Counted from the stretch's first letter, positions 15,874 to 26,806 are shown. The stretch is DNA of 64,000 bases from JALZMG01 sp963739975 (GCA_963739975.1 CAVUCK010000017.1:62001-126000), one strand, 5' to 3'. The notes: generated from the letters alone by a model not told the origin. Program-made: numbers and translations.

Positions 15874-16503
15874 TCAAGACAGCTCCCCGTGGGTGACCAC
15901 GGCGTCGCCGACCAACTCGAACCGCCCGCCCCGGCAGACGAGCGCCGAGCCGGTCGGCAGCTCGATCAGGGGCGCATCCGCCAGCTCGCGGGTGCGCACC
16001 TGGCGATCGTGGCTGCGCGCCTCGGCGCCCGGCACGACCGTCAGCCCACGCACCAGCCCCAGCCCGAGCGTCAGCGCGCCGCCGCGCTGGTCGAGCATCG
16101 GATCGCCGAGCGCCGTCGCCGCAGCACCGACGCCGACGACGACACCGCCCGCGGCCACGACGCCCTCGATCGCCCGCCAGACGGCGCTGCCGCGCATCAC
16201 GCTGCGCAGGTGCATCGCCGAGTCACCGACCAAGTAGACGGCGGTGGCGGCGCGCACGACCTCGGCCGCGCCCTCGTCCTCGGCGTCGTGGCGCTGCAGC
16301 ACCATCAGCGCCTCGATCAGCACGTCCAGGCGCTCGCCCCACGACATCGCCGTGGCGACGAGCTGGGCCGGCTCCTCGAAGGCGTCGGCCGTCGGCAGCA
16401 CGACGACTCGTTCGGCCCCGATGTCGCCGAGCAAGCGGCGGTCGAGGTCGTCATTGGCCTCGAACGGGCCACCACCCTGCAGCGCGATCGTGCCGGTCGT
16501 CAC
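15874..16503 (-). CDS. Peptidase S51/cyanophycinase-like protein lacking the nucleophile
   Basis: A 209-residue protein with the class I glutamine-amidotransferase-like S51 fold: GTIALQGGGPFEANDDLDRR at the N-terminus, VVVLPTADAF and YLVGDSAMHL. In active S51 peptidases the nucleophile elbow reads G-T-S-A-G. Here it is GVGAAAT (residues 124-130), with Gly in the Ser position, so peptidase activity is unlikely. It may bind or sense a peptide. ATG 16503 is 60 bp from the divergent 3-hydroxyacyl-CoA dehydrogenase gene. Confidence 0.75.
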   Translation of the reverse strand: MTTGTIALQGGGPFEANDDLDRRLLGDIGAERVVVLPTADAFEEPAQLVATAMSWGERLDVLIEALMVLQRHDAEDEGAAEVVRAATAVYLVGDSAMHLRSVMRGSAVWRAIEGVVAAGGVVVGVGAAATALGDPMLDQRGGALTLGLGLVRGLTVVPGAEARSHDRQVRTRELADAPLIELPTGSALVCRGGRFELVGDAVVTHGELS

Positions 16504-16535
16504 GGTGTCGGAGCGTAGCCAGCGCGCTGGAACGG

Positions 16536-16557
16536 GTTACCCGACGGTAACTAGAGT
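16536..16557 (+). promoter_or_regulatory. Palindrome touching the -10 box of the 3-hydroxyacyl-CoA dehydrogenase gene
   Basis: GTTACC-CGAC-GGTAAC (16536-16551) is a perfect 16-bp dyad, directly followed by TAGAGT (16552-16557), a good -10 box. Transcription would start at or near ATG 16564, so the mRNA is probably leaderless. The palindrome is placed like a repressor operator; the regulator is not identifiable here. Confidence 0.55.
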
Positions 16558-16563
16558 GTTCGG

Positions 16564-17415
16564 ATGGGCGAGATCCAGCGCATCGGCATCGTCGGCTCGG
16601 GCATCATGGGCGCCGGGTTGGCCGAGGTCACCGCCAAGGCCGGGTTCGACGTCGTCGTGCGCTCCCGCACCCGGGCTGGCGCCGACGGCGTCGTCAGCGG
16701 CGTCACCGCCAACCTCCAGCGCCAGGTCGACAAGGGACGCATGGAGCCCGCCGACCTGGAGGCGACCGTCGCCCGGCTCAGCGCCACCGACCACCTCGGC
16801 CGGCTGGGCGACTGCGACCTCGTGATCGAGAGCATCGTCGAGGACCTGCCGACGAAGCGGGCGCTGTTCGCCGAGCTGGAGCAGATCGTCAAGCCGGACG
16901 GGATCCTGGCCACCAACACGTCGACGCTGCCGGTGGTCGAGCTGGCCGTGGCCACCGACCGGCCGGACAAGGTGTGCGGCATCCACTTCTTCAACCCGGC
17001 GCCGATGATGAAGCTGGTCGAGGTGGTGCGGCCGATCACCGCCAGCGACGACACGATCAAGGCGGCCACGGCGTTCGCCACGACGTGCGGCAAGGACGCC
17101 ATCGAGGTCGTCGACCGGGCCGGTTTCGTGGTCAACGCACTGCTCTTCCCGTACCTCAACAACGCCGTGCGCATGCTGGAGCAGGGAACGGCGTCGCGCG
17201 ACGACATCGACACGGCGATGCGCGGCGGGTGCAACTTCCCGATGGGCCCGCTGGCGCTCCTCGACCTCGTCGGACTCGACACGTCCCTGTCGATCCTCGA
17301 CGCGCTGTACGCCGAGTTCCGCGACCCCAACTACGCCGCCGTGCCCACGCTGCGCCGGATGGTCGCCGCCGGCCGCCTCGGCAAGAAGACCGCCCACGGC
17401 TTCTACGACTACTAG
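16564..17415 (+). CDS. 3-hydroxybutyryl-CoA (3-hydroxyacyl-CoA) dehydrogenase
   Basis: Soluble single-function enzyme that oxidises or forms 3-hydroxyacyl-CoA using NAD(P). The 283 residues have a Rossmann domain (IGIVGSGIMGAGLAEV), the catalytic His in CGIHFFNPAPMMKLVEVV near residue 142, and a C-terminal domain ending GRLGKKTAHGFYDY. Together with the downstream ethylmalonyl-CoA mutase and the enoyl-CoA hydratase it points to acyl-CoA carbon flow (polyhydroxybutyrate or ethylmalonyl-CoA pathway). Confidence 0.95.
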   Translation: MGEIQRIGIVGSGIMGAGLAEVTAKAGFDVVVRSRTRAGADGVVSGVTANLQRQVDKGRMEPADLEATVARLSATDHLGRLGDCDLVIESIVEDLPTKRALFAELEQIVKPDGILATNTSTLPVVELAVATDRPDKVCGIHFFNPAPMMKLVEVVRPITASDDTIKAATAFATTCGKDAIEVVDRAGFVVNALLFPYLNNAVRMLEQGTASRDDIDTAMRGGCNFPMGPLALLDLVGLDTSLSILDALYAEFRDPNYAAVPTLRRMVAAGRLGKKTAHGFYDY

Positions 17416-17482
17416 ACCGGATTCTGAGCAAGGATTGCCGCCAGATCTGTCGGCAATCGCGCCATGGAATCCTGATCCGGCC

Positions 17483-18139
17483 ATGATCCGCCCCGTCGAA
17501 CCGCCGCCGAGCCGGTGGCGGCTGCCCGCCGCCGAGACCGCCGATGCGGACGGGGTGGTCGGCGTCGGCGGGGACCTCGAACCCGGCACGTTGCTGGCGG
17601 CCTATCGCACCGGCCTGTTCCCGATGCCGGCCGGCCGGCGCAACGTCGTCTGGTTCTCCCCCGACCCGCGGGCCATCATCCCCCTCGACGGGCTGCGGAT
17701 CAGCCGCTCGCTGCGCCGGAGCATCCCCCGCTACACCATCGAGCGCGACGAGCGGTTCGGCGAGGTGATGGTGCGCTGCGGCGACCCGAGTCGACCCGGC
17801 GGGTGGATCAACCGCAGCTTCGTCAACGCCTACTCCCGACTGCACCGCCTGGGGTGGGCCCACTCGTTCGAATGCCTCGACGAATCGGCCACGTTGGTCG
17901 GCGGGCTGTATGGGGTGCGCATCGGCGGCCTGTTCGCTGGCGAGTCGATGTTCCACACCGCGACCGACGCGTCCAAGGTGGCGCTCGTCGCGCTCGTCGA
18001 CTGGCTCCGGTCGACCGGGGCCCGGCTGCTCGACGTGCAGTGGCTCACACCGCACCTCGAGTCCCTCGGCGCCGTCGCCATCCCGCGTGACGAGTACCTG
18101 GCACGCCTGGTGGAAGCCGTGCACGACCGAGCACACTGA
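17483..18139 (+). CDS. aat: Leucyl/phenylalanyl-tRNA-protein transferase
   Basis: Adds Leu or Phe to N-terminal Arg/Lys of proteins, marking them for ClpS-ClpAP degradation. ATG 17483 gives 218 residues. Blocks: GVVGVGGDLEPGTLLAAYR, GLFPMP, VVWFSPDPRAI and the binding site FAGESMFHTATDASKVAL. A hairpin-forming dyad (ATTGCCG ... CGGCAAT) lies in the 67-bp gap upstream. The matching adaptor gene clpS is in this window at 55367, so the N-degron pathway is represented. Confidence 0.95.
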   Translation: MIRPVEPPPSRWRLPAAETADADGVVGVGGDLEPGTLLAAYRTGLFPMPAGRRNVVWFSPDPRAIIPLDGLRISRSLRRSIPRYTIERDERFGEVMVRCGDPSRPGGWINRSFVNAYSRLHRLGWAHSFECLDESATLVGGLYGVRIGGLFAGESMFHTATDASKVALVALVDWLRSTGARLLDVQWLTPHLESLGAVAIPRDEYLARLVEAVHDRAH

Positions 18140-18143
18140 CGAC

Positions 18144-20084
18144 ATGCACGAGCGCGATCAGCCATGGCTGATGCGGACCTACTCGGGTCACTCGACCGCA
18201 GCAGCATCGAACCGGCTGTACCGCACCAACCTGGCCAAGGGGCAGACCGGCCTGTCGGTCGCCTTCGACCTGCCCACGCAGACCGGCTACGACCCGGACT
18301 CGCCGATGGCTCGCGGCGAGGTCGGCAAGGTGGGCGTGCCGATCGCCCACCTCGGCAACCTGCGCACCCTGCTCGACGGCATCCCGCCCGCGCAGATGAA
18401 CACGTCGATGACGATCAACGCCACGGCGGCGTGGCTGCTGTCGCTGTACGTCGCCAACGCCGAAGAGCAGGGAACGCCGGCCGAGGACCTGCGGGGCACG
18501 ACGCAGAACGACATCGTCAAGGAGTACCTGTCGCGCGGGACGTACATCTTCCCGCCCGAGCCGTCGCGCCGCCTGATCGTCGACATGATCGCGTGGTGCG
18601 CCGAGCACGCGCCGAAGTGGAACCCGATCAACGTCTGCTCGTACCACCTGCAGGAGGCCGGCGCCACGCCCGTGCAGGAGCTGGCCTACGCGCTGGCCAC
18701 CGCCATCGGCGTGCTCGATGCGGTGCGCGACTCCGGCCAGGTCGCGCCGGATCAGTTCGGGCGGGTCTTCGGCTCGATCTCGTTCTTCGTCAACGCCGGC
18801 ATCCGGTTCGTGGAGGAGCTGTGCAAGCTGCGGGCGTTCACCGAGCTCTGGGACCGCATCGGCGCCGAGCGCTACGGCGTCGAGGACCCGAAGGCCCGCC
18901 GGTTCCGCTACGGCGTGCAGGTCAACAGCCTCGGCCTGACCGAATCGCAGCCGGAGAACAACGTGCAGCGCATCGTGCTCGAGATGCTCGCCGTGACGAT
19001 GTCGAAGCGGGCAAGGGCGCGCAGCATCCAGCTCCCGGCGTGGAACGAGGCGCTCGGCCTGCCGCGCCCATGGGACCAGCAGTGGTCGTTGCGAATGCAA
19101 CAGGTGCTGGCGTACGAGAGCGACCTCCTGGAGTACGACGACCTGTTCGACGGCTCGGTCGTCGTCGAGAAGGCGACGGCGGAGCTGCGTGACGCGGCGC
19201 AGGCCGAGCTGGACGACGTGCTCGCCATGGGCGGCGCGTTCGAGGCCGTCGATGCCCTCAAGTCGCGGCTGGTCTCGTCGATGGCCGAGCGCACGCGGCG
19301 CATCGAGTCCGGCGACCAGGTCGTGGTGGGGGTCAACCGCTTCACGGAGTCGGAGCAGTCACCGCTCGGTGGTGAGGGCGCCGTGCTGCGCGTCGACCCG
19401 GCCGTCGAGGCTGAGATGGTCGCCGACGTCGAGCGGTGGCGCAGCGAGCGGGACCAGGCGGCGGTCGACGCCGCGCTCGACGAGCTGCGCCGCGCCGCCG
19501 AGGGCACCGCCAACGTGATGCCGGCGTCGATCGCCCTGGCACGCGCCGGCGGGACGACCGGCGAGTGGGGCGCCGTGATCCGCGAGGTGTTCGGTGAGTA
19601 CCGCGGGCCGACCGGGGTCGCCGGTGCGGTGGTCGCCGCCGACGGGCTGCGGGCGGTGGCTGAGCGGGTCAAGCTGCTGCCCGGCGGGCCACCGAAGCTG
19701 CTCGTGGCGAAGCCGGGCCTCGACGGGCATTCCAACGGGGCGGAGCAGATCGCCGTCGCCGCCCGGGACGCCGGCATGGAGGTCGTGTACTCGGGCATCC
19801 GCCTGACGGTCGAGCAGATCGCCGCTTCGGCGCGCGACGAGGATCCCGACGTGATCGGTCTGTCGATCCTGTCCGGGTCGCACCTCGAGCTGGTCGCCGA
19901 CCTCCTCGAGCAGCTGCGCGAGCTCGGCGTCGACGCGCCCGTGGTCGTCGGCGGCATCATCCCCGACGAGGACCAGACCCGCCTCACCGCCGCCGGCGTG
20001 GCCGCCATCTACACCCCGAAGGACTACGACATCGCCCGGATCATGGGCGAGATCGCCGACCTGGCGGCAGCCGCTCGCACCTGA
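18144..20084 (+). CDS. ecm: Ethylmalonyl-CoA mutase (MeaA type, B12-dependent)
   Basis: Converts (2R)-ethylmalonyl-CoA to methylsuccinyl-CoA in the ethylmalonyl-CoA pathway. ATG 18144 gives 646 residues. The N-terminus (LMRTYSGHSTAAASNRLYRT, FDLPTQTGYDPD) is the MeaA type rather than the longer two-subunit methylmalonyl-CoA mutase. The C-terminal cobalamin domain has the lower-ligand motif D-x-H-x-x-G in KPGLDGHSNGAEQI near residue 530 and LSILSGSHLEL. It lies 4 nt after aat. No crotonyl-CoA carboxylase/reductase gene is in the window. Confidence 0.9.
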   Translation: MHERDQPWLMRTYSGHSTAAASNRLYRTNLAKGQTGLSVAFDLPTQTGYDPDSPMARGEVGKVGVPIAHLGNLRTLLDGIPPAQMNTSMTINATAAWLLSLYVANAEEQGTPAEDLRGTTQNDIVKEYLSRGTYIFPPEPSRRLIVDMIAWCAEHAPKWNPINVCSYHLQEAGATPVQELAYALATAIGVLDAVRDSGQVAPDQFGRVFGSISFFVNAGIRFVEELCKLRAFTELWDRIGAERYGVEDPKARRFRYGVQVNSLGLTESQPENNVQRIVLEMLAVTMSKRARARSIQLPAWNEALGLPRPWDQQWSLRMQQVLAYESDLLEYDDLFDGSVVVEKATAELRDAAQAELDDVLAMGGAFEAVDALKSRLVSSMAERTRRIESGDQVVVGVNRFTESEQSPLGGEGAVLRVDPAVEAEMVADVERWRSERDQAAVDAALDELRRAAEGTANVMPASIALARAGGTTGEWGAVIREVFGEYRGPTGVAGAVVAADGLRAVAERVKLLPGGPPKLLVAKPGLDGHSNGAEQIAVAARDAGMEVVYSGIRLTVEQIAASARDEDPDVIGLSILSGSHLELVADLLEQLRELGVDAPVVVGGIIPDEDQTRLTAAGVAAIYTPKDYDIARIMGEIADLAAAART

Positions 20085-20089
20085 CCTCG

Positions 20090-20137
20090 TTCTGGCCGTC
20101 GCAACCGACTCACAGCGGCCGGTTGCTACGGCCAGAA
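20090..20137. repeat. Palindromic intergenic repeat family B, copy 1
   Basis: A 48-bp near-perfect palindrome beginning TTCTGGCCGTCGCAACCGAC, with loop TCACAGCG, between the convergent ecm and nadE. Two more copies lie at 39548 and 42917. Sequence changes between copies are mostly compensated across the stem. Confidence 0.85.
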
Positions 20138-20143
20138 GCGGTC

Positions 20144-21859
<1,716 letters not shown>

Positions 21860-21966
21860 CAGGGGAACGCTACTGGCCGGCCCCGACGCGGTGAGTGGTG
21901 AGGGGCCTCTGTGCCCTCACCTCTCACCTCTCGCCGGACGTACGACGGCGCGTACGGTCGCCGGCG

Positions 21967-22829
21967 ATGGACTTCACGCAGATCCTCTACGAGGTCGACG
22001 GGCCGTCGGCCGTCATCACGCTGAACCGGCCGGAGCAGCTCAACGCGTTCACGGGCACGATGCTCACCGAGCTGCTGGCCGCCTTCGACCAGGCCGAGGC
22101 CGACGACGCCGTGCGGGTGATCATCATGACCGGCGCCGGGCGGGCGTACTGCGCCGGCGCCGATCTGTCGTCCGGCGGCGACACGTTCGACCTCGCAGCC
22201 CGTGGCGCGGCACCCGGCGCCGAGGGCCGAGCCCCCGCGACGGCGGCGGGATCCTCGTGCTGCGCATCTTCCAGGCCACCAAGCCGGTGATCGGGGCGAT
22301 CAACGGGTCGGCGGTCGGCGTCGGCATCTCGATGACCCTGCCGATGGACATCCGCCTGCTCGCCGACAACGCCAAGGTCGGGTTCGTGTTCACCGGCCGT
22401 GGCATCGCCCCGGACGGGGCGGCGAGCTGGTTCCTGCCGCGGGTCGTCGGCATCAACCAGGCCCTGGAGTGGGTGCTGACGGCCCGGGTGTTCAAGGCCG
22501 AGGAAGCCCTCGCCGGCGGCCTCGTGCGCAGCATCCACCCCGCCGACCAGGTGCTCAGCATGGCCAAGGCGCTGGCCACCGAGATCGCCACCAACGCCGC
22601 GCCGGTGTCGGCCAGCGTCAGCCGGGGGCTGCTGTGGCGGATGCTCGGCGAGGACCACCCGATGGCTGCCCACCGCGCCGACTCCGAGGCGATCTACGAC
22701 CTCGGGCGCAAGCCCGACGCCCGGGAGGGCGTCATGGCGTTCCTGGAGAAGCGGCCACCGGCGTGGTCCCTGAGCCCGACGAAGGACCTCCCGCCGACCT
22801 ACCCCTGGTGGTCGGACCCGGCGTACTGA
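21967..22829 (+). pseudogene. Enoyl-CoA hydratase/isomerase, one homopolymer frameshift
   Basis: Crotonase-family enzyme. ATG 21967 (MDFTQILYEVDGPSAVITLN) reads through GAGRAYCAGADLSSGGDTF and then loses frame at a run of five C at 22232-22236. Adding one C rejoins it to RDGGGILVLRIFQATKPVIG and the remainder, which includes the oxyanion-hole region INGSAVGVGISMTLPMDIRL and ends PTYPWWSDPAY. The rest of the gene is intact, and homopolymer loss is a common sequencing artefact, so the gene may be functional in the organism. Confidence 0.85.
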
Positions 22830-22856
22830 GCGCGCTTGCAACTCTTCCCGCAATTC

Positions 22857-22892
22857 GGGGCCGCTGGTGACCCCTGAAAACGCTTGAGAACC
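22857..22892 (+). repeat. Intergenic repeat family A, copy 2
   Basis: Identical 36-bp copy of the block at 1781-1817, here between the enoyl-CoA hydratase gene and glnII. The sequence just after it, GTAAC-N6-GTTCAC (22894-22909), is a possible GlnR-type site, but this is weak. Confidence 0.8.
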
Positions 22893-23026
22893 TGTAACAC
22901 AGCGTTCACGGGGGTGATACGGCATGGCAACGGGTGGCGGACAGCATGAGCGCCGCTTCTGCGGCTCGCGCCGTGGACGCGCCCCTGCCCCGCACCGGTC
23001 ACACATTCGAGAGAACGAGGGTTCAC

Positions 23027-24028
23027 GTGGTCTACAAGGCTGAGTACATCTGGATCGACGGCACCGAACCGACGAACAAGCTGCGATCGAAGACCAAGAT
23101 CGTCCCCGACGGGCAGGAGCCGCCGCAGTGGGGCTTCGACGGTTCGAGCACGAACCAGGCCACGGGCGACAAGAGCGACTGCATCCTCAAGCCGGTGTTC
23201 ACCTGTCCCGACCCCATCCGCGGCGGTCACGACGTGCTCGTGATGTGCGAGGTCTACAGCGGCGACGGCAAGCCGCACCCGACGAACACCCGCGCCGCCC
23301 TGGTCAAGACGGCCAAGAAGTACGCCAAGCACGACTGCCTCTTCGGCATCGAGCAGGAGTACACGTTCTTCAAGGACGGCCGCCCGTACGGCTTCCCGAT
23401 CGGCGGCTTCCCGGCCCCCCAGGGCGGCTACTACTGCGGCGTCGGCTCCGACGAGATCTTCGGCCGCGAGATCGTCGAGGAGCACCTCGACAACTGCCTC
23501 GCCGCCGGCTTGTCCTACAGCGGCCTCAACGCCGAGGTGATGGTCGGCCAGTGGGAGTTCCAGATCGGCCCGCTCGGACCGCTCGAGGTCGCCGACCAGT
23601 TGTGGGTGGCCCGCTGGCTGCTCTACCGCACGGCCGAAGACTTCGACGTGGCGGCCACCCTCGACCCGAAGCCGATGAAGGGCGACTGGAACGGTGCCGG
23701 CGCCCACACCAACTTCTCGACCAAGGAGATGCGCGAGGACGGCGGCTACCAGTTCATCGAGAACGCCTGCAAGGCGCTCGGCAAGAAGTGGGAGGTGCAC
23801 GTCAAGAACTACGGCCACGGCATCGAGGACCGCTTGACCGGCCACCACGAGACCGCCCCGTGGGACAAGTTCAGCTACGGCGTGTCCGACCGGGGCGCCT
23901 CGGTGCGCATCCCGCTGCACTGCTACAAGGACGGCAAGGGCTACCTCGAGGATCGCCGCCCGAACGCCAACATGGATCCCTACGTCGTCGCCCGCCTGCT
24001 CGTCGACACCATTTGCAGCGCCATCTGA
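23027..24028 (+). CDS. glnII: Glutamine synthetase type II (eukaryote-like)
   Basis: ATP-dependent amidation of glutamate. GTG 23027 (VYKAEYIWIDGTEPTNKLRS) gives 333 residues, the GSII size; an upstream in-frame ATG would add 31 unlike residues. GSII blocks: PQWGFDGSSTNQATGDKSDC, FGIEQEYTFF, PAPQGGYYCGVG, MKGDWNGAGAHTNFST and ASVRIPLHCYKDGKGYLEDR. GSII is known in Streptomyces, Frankia and rhizobia. It precedes a GSI gene and a GlnR-like regulator, forming a nitrogen-assimilation cluster. Confidence 0.96.
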   Translation: MVYKAEYIWIDGTEPTNKLRSKTKIVPDGQEPPQWGFDGSSTNQATGDKSDCILKPVFTCPDPIRGGHDVLVMCEVYSGDGKPHPTNTRAALVKTAKKYAKHDCLFGIEQEYTFFKDGRPYGFPIGGFPAPQGGYYCGVGSDEIFGREIVEEHLDNCLAAGLSYSGLNAEVMVGQWEFQIGPLGPLEVADQLWVARWLLYRTAEDFDVAATLDPKPMKGDWNGAGAHTNFSTKEMREDGGYQFIENACKALGKKWEVHVKNYGHGIEDRLTGHHETAPWDKFSYGVSDRGASVRIPLHCYKDGKGYLEDRRPNANMDPYVVARLLVDTICSAI

Positions 24029-24082
24029 CCGCCTCGCTCCCGCGCTGCGCCGGGTCAGGCGCAGCGCGGCCACACTTGGGAG

Positions 24083-25429
24083 GTGCCGGAGATGCTCGAT
24101 CAGCAGCGTGAGTACGTCCTGCGCTCCGTGGAGGAGCGCGGGGTCCGGCTCATCAGGCTGTGGTTCACCGACGTCTTGGGCAACCTCAAGAGCTTCGCCA
24201 TCAGCCCGGCCGAGCTGGAGAACGCCCTCGACGACGGGATGACGTTCGACGGCTCGTCGATCGACGGGTTCTCGCGCATCCAGGAGGCCGACGTGCTGGC
24301 CGTCCCGGACCCCGACACGTTCGAGGTGCTGCCGTGGGGTGACGCCAAGACCCCCGAGGCGCGAGTTTTCTGCGACATCCAGCGGCTCGACGGCACGCCG
24401 TTCGACGGGGACCCACGCCAGGTGCTGCGGCGCCACGTCCGGGCCTGCCACGAACAGGGGCTGACGTTCTACGTCGCGCCCGACATCGAGTTCTTCTATT
24501 TCTTCCCGCCGGAGCGGGGCCAGCCGCCGAAGCCGCTCGACGAGGCCAGCTTCTTCGACCTCACGACGAACGACATCACCGGCTCGCTCCGCAAGCAGAC
24601 AATCCGCACGCTCGAGGCGATGGGCATCCCGGTGGAGTACAGCTTCCACGAGGACGCACCGGGTCAGCAGGAGATCGACCTGCGCCACACCGACGCCCTC
24701 ACGATGGCCGACAGCGTGATGACGTTCCGGCTGATCGTGCGCGAGGTCGCCGCCCAGCACGGCCTGCACGCCACGTTCATGCCCAAGCCCATGGAGGGCG
24801 CCCAGGGCTCGGGGATGCACACCCACCTCTCGCTGTTCGCCGGCGACGACAACGCCTTCTTCGCCGCCGACGACGAATACCACCTGTCGCCGCTGGCCAA
24901 GTCGTTCATGGCCGGGTTGCTGCGCCACGCCGCCGAGATCACGGCGATCACCAACCAGACGGTGAACAGCTACAAGCGGCTGGTCCCGGGGTTCGAGGCA
25001 CCGGTCCACGTCTCATGGGCACGCAACAACCGCAGCGGGCTGATCCGAGTTCCCATCGCCAAGCGGGGCAACCCGTTCGCCACCCGGATCGAGTACCGCT
25101 CCCCCGACCCGGCGTGCAACCCGTACCTCGCATTCAGCCTGCTGCTGGCGGCCGGGATGCGCGGCGTCAGCGAGGGCTACGAGCTGCCGGTCGAGGCCGA
25201 CGCCAACCTGTTCGAGATCGACGATGACGTCCTCGCCAAGCTTGGTGTTCGGCTCCTCCCGCAGTCGCTGTCGGATGCGCTGCGGGCGATGGAGCGCTCC
25301 GAGCTGGTCCACGACGCCCTCGGTGAGCACATCTTCGAGTGGTTCCTGCGCAACAAGCGCACCGAGTGGCGCTCCTACAAGACGCACGTGTCGACGTTCG
25401 AGATCGACCGCTACCTGCGGGCGCTGTGA
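24083..25429 (+). CDS. Glutamine synthetase type I (GSI-alpha-like)
   Basis: A 448-residue GSI with MTFDGSSIDGFSRIQEADVL, the metal/ATP blocks FYVAPDIEFFYF and PKPMEGAQGSGMHTHLSLF, and NRSGLIRVPIAKRGNPFATR. The start is GTG 24083 (or ATG 24092). The adenylylation-loop sequence of long GSI-beta enzymes (NLYDLPPEE) is not present, so adenylyl control is unlikely. It lies 54 nt after glnII and overlaps the regulator gene. It may be a true glutamine synthetase or a glutamyl-amide ligase paralogue. Confidence 0.9.
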   Translation: MPEMLDQQREYVLRSVEERGVRLIRLWFTDVLGNLKSFAISPAELENALDDGMTFDGSSIDGFSRIQEADVLAVPDPDTFEVLPWGDAKTPEARVFCDIQRLDGTPFDGDPRQVLRRHVRACHEQGLTFYVAPDIEFFYFFPPERGQPPKPLDEASFFDLTTNDITGSLRKQTIRTLEAMGIPVEYSFHEDAPGQQEIDLRHTDALTMADSVMTFRLIVREVAAQHGLHATFMPKPMEGAQGSGMHTHLSLFAGDDNAFFAADDEYHLSPLAKSFMAGLLRHAAEITAITNQTVNSYKRLVPGFEAPVHVSWARNNRSGLIRVPIAKRGNPFATRIEYRSPDPACNPYLAFSLLLAAGMRGVSEGYELPVEADANLFEIDDDVLAKLGVRLLPQSLSDALRAMERSELVHDALGEHIFEWFLRNKRTEWRSYKTHVSTFEIDRYLRAL

Positions 25430-26118
25430 CCGTGGTCGACGGAGAGCTGCTGGCCGTCTTCGGGGATCCGGTCTCGCCGGAGCTGGCCCGCACGCTCGAC
25501 CTCGGTGGGTACCGCTGGAAGGCGATCACCTCCCCCGACGAGGCCGCCGAGCACGAGCCGGCCGGCGGGTGGTCGGGCGCCATCGTCGACTGCGGCCCGG
25601 ACGCCAGCGCGGCGTGGGCGTTCGTGCGCACCATCCGCAAGCGCGACCCAGGCACGCCGCCCGTTCTGGCGCTGGTGTCGGGCGGGCAGCTCCCAGAGCT
25701 GGACCTGCGCGACGAGCTGTTCGACGACTTCTGCCTCTCGCCGTTCCACCCTGCCGAGCTGGAGGCCCGGATCCGCCACCTGCTGTGGCGAGTCGGTGGC
25801 GGCACCCGACCGGAGGTCATCGAGTACCGCGAGCTGTCGCTGAACCTGGAGACGTACCAGGCGGCGATCGTCGGCCGGCCGCTCGACCTCACCTACATGG
25901 AGTACGAGCTGCTCAAGTTCCTGGCCCAGAACCCGGGCAAGGTCTTCACCCGCGAGATGCTGCTCAACCGGGTGTGGGGCTACGAGTACTACGGCGGGGC
26001 CCGGACGGTCGACGTCCACGTGCGCCGGTTGCGGGCCAAGCTCGGCGAGGAGCACGCCGGCCTGATCCAGACCGTGCGCTCCGTCGGCTACCGCTTCGGC
26101 CAATCCCGCTGGAGTTAG
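25426..26118 (+). CDS. OmpR-family response regulator, GlnR-like
   Basis: GTG 25426 overlaps the GSI stop (GTGA), giving 230 residues. The receiver domain (1-115) is degenerate but keeps an Asp in AIVDCGPDASA. The winged-helix effector domain (135-228) is typical: LDLTYMEYELLKFLAQNPGK, RVWGYEYYGGARTVDVHVRR, QTVRSVGYRFG. Its coupling to two glutamine synthetase genes suggests the orphan nitrogen regulator GlnR. No histidine kinase is adjacent, as is usual for GlnR. Confidence 0.85.
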   Translation: MTVVDGELLAVFGDPVSPELARTLDLGGYRWKAITSPDEAAEHEPAGGWSGAIVDCGPDASAAWAFVRTIRKRDPGTPPVLALVSGGQLPELDLRDELFDDFCLSPFHPAELEARIRHLLWRVGGGTRPEVIEYRELSLNLETYQAAIVGRPLDLTYMEYELLKFLAQNPGKVFTREMLLNRVWGYEYYGGARTVDVHVRRLRAKLGEEHAGLIQTVRSVGYRFGQSRWS

Positions 26119-26768
26119 CCGGTGTAGTGGGCCACGGCGCGGGTGACCATCTGGGCGAACTGATCGATGCCGTAGCCCGAGGGGTGGACGCCGTCGCGCA
26201 GGACGCCGTCCTCGGCGGCGAGCTCGGCCCAGTTGACGATGGTGGAGTGGCCCCGTTCCTCCAGCTCGTCGCGCAGCGCGGCGTTGAACTCGGCCGACGC
26301 CTCCGGGTTCGACTCCAGGTACACGTCGACCCACACCAGCGGCGCATCCGAAGGAACCGCGGTGAGCAGCTCATCGATCACGGGTGCGTAGCCCTCGGCG
26401 CCCTCGTAGTGGGCGACGTCGTTCGTGCCCAACGCGATGACCCACAGGTCGGGCGGGTTGGAGGCCAGCATCGTGAGGGACTGGATCCCGGACCCGCCCA
26501 TCCCGTCGAAGACCATCCGCCGACCATCCTCGGCGTCGATCACCCTGACGTCGACATCGAGGGTCGCCAGCCGCTCGCGCAGCTCCACCTCAGACCCGTT
26601 CGTGATCGAGTCCCCGACCATCGCCATGGTTCGCACGGGCGGCGTCGTCGGGGGTGCTGTCGTCGTCTCGGCGGCCGAGATCGCCTGATCGGCGCGATCA
26701 GAGCTGCAGGAAGCGACCACGCAGAGCAGCGCGACGACGGAGACCACGCGCCGGGTGCGAGAACGCAT
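26115..26768 (-). CDS. SGNH/GDSL-family hydrolase, probable lipoprotein
   Basis: ATG 26768 gives 217 residues. The signal peptide ends in a lipobox (VVASC, Cys near 22), then a Thr/Pro linker. The SGNH blocks are MVGDSITNGSE (nucleophile Ser), GMGGSG, IALGTNDVA and DGVHPSGYGID (catalytic Asp/His). It is an exported esterase, substrate unknown. It follows the amidohydrolase gene by 38 nt. Confidence 0.9.
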   Translation of the reverse strand: MRSRTRRVVSVVALLCVVASCSSDRADQAISAAETTTAPPTTPPVRTMAMVGDSITNGSEVELRERLATLDVDVRVIDAEDGRRMVFDGMGGSGIQSLTMLASNPPDLWVIALGTNDVAHYEGAEGYAPVIDELLTAVPSDAPLVWVDVYLESNPEASAEFNAALRDELEERGHSTIVNWAELAAEDGVLRDGVHPSGYGIDQFAQMVTRAVAHYTG

Positions 26769-26806
26769 GGGCGCACATTCTGGCCGCTGGTCGAGCCGAC
26801 CGCTCG

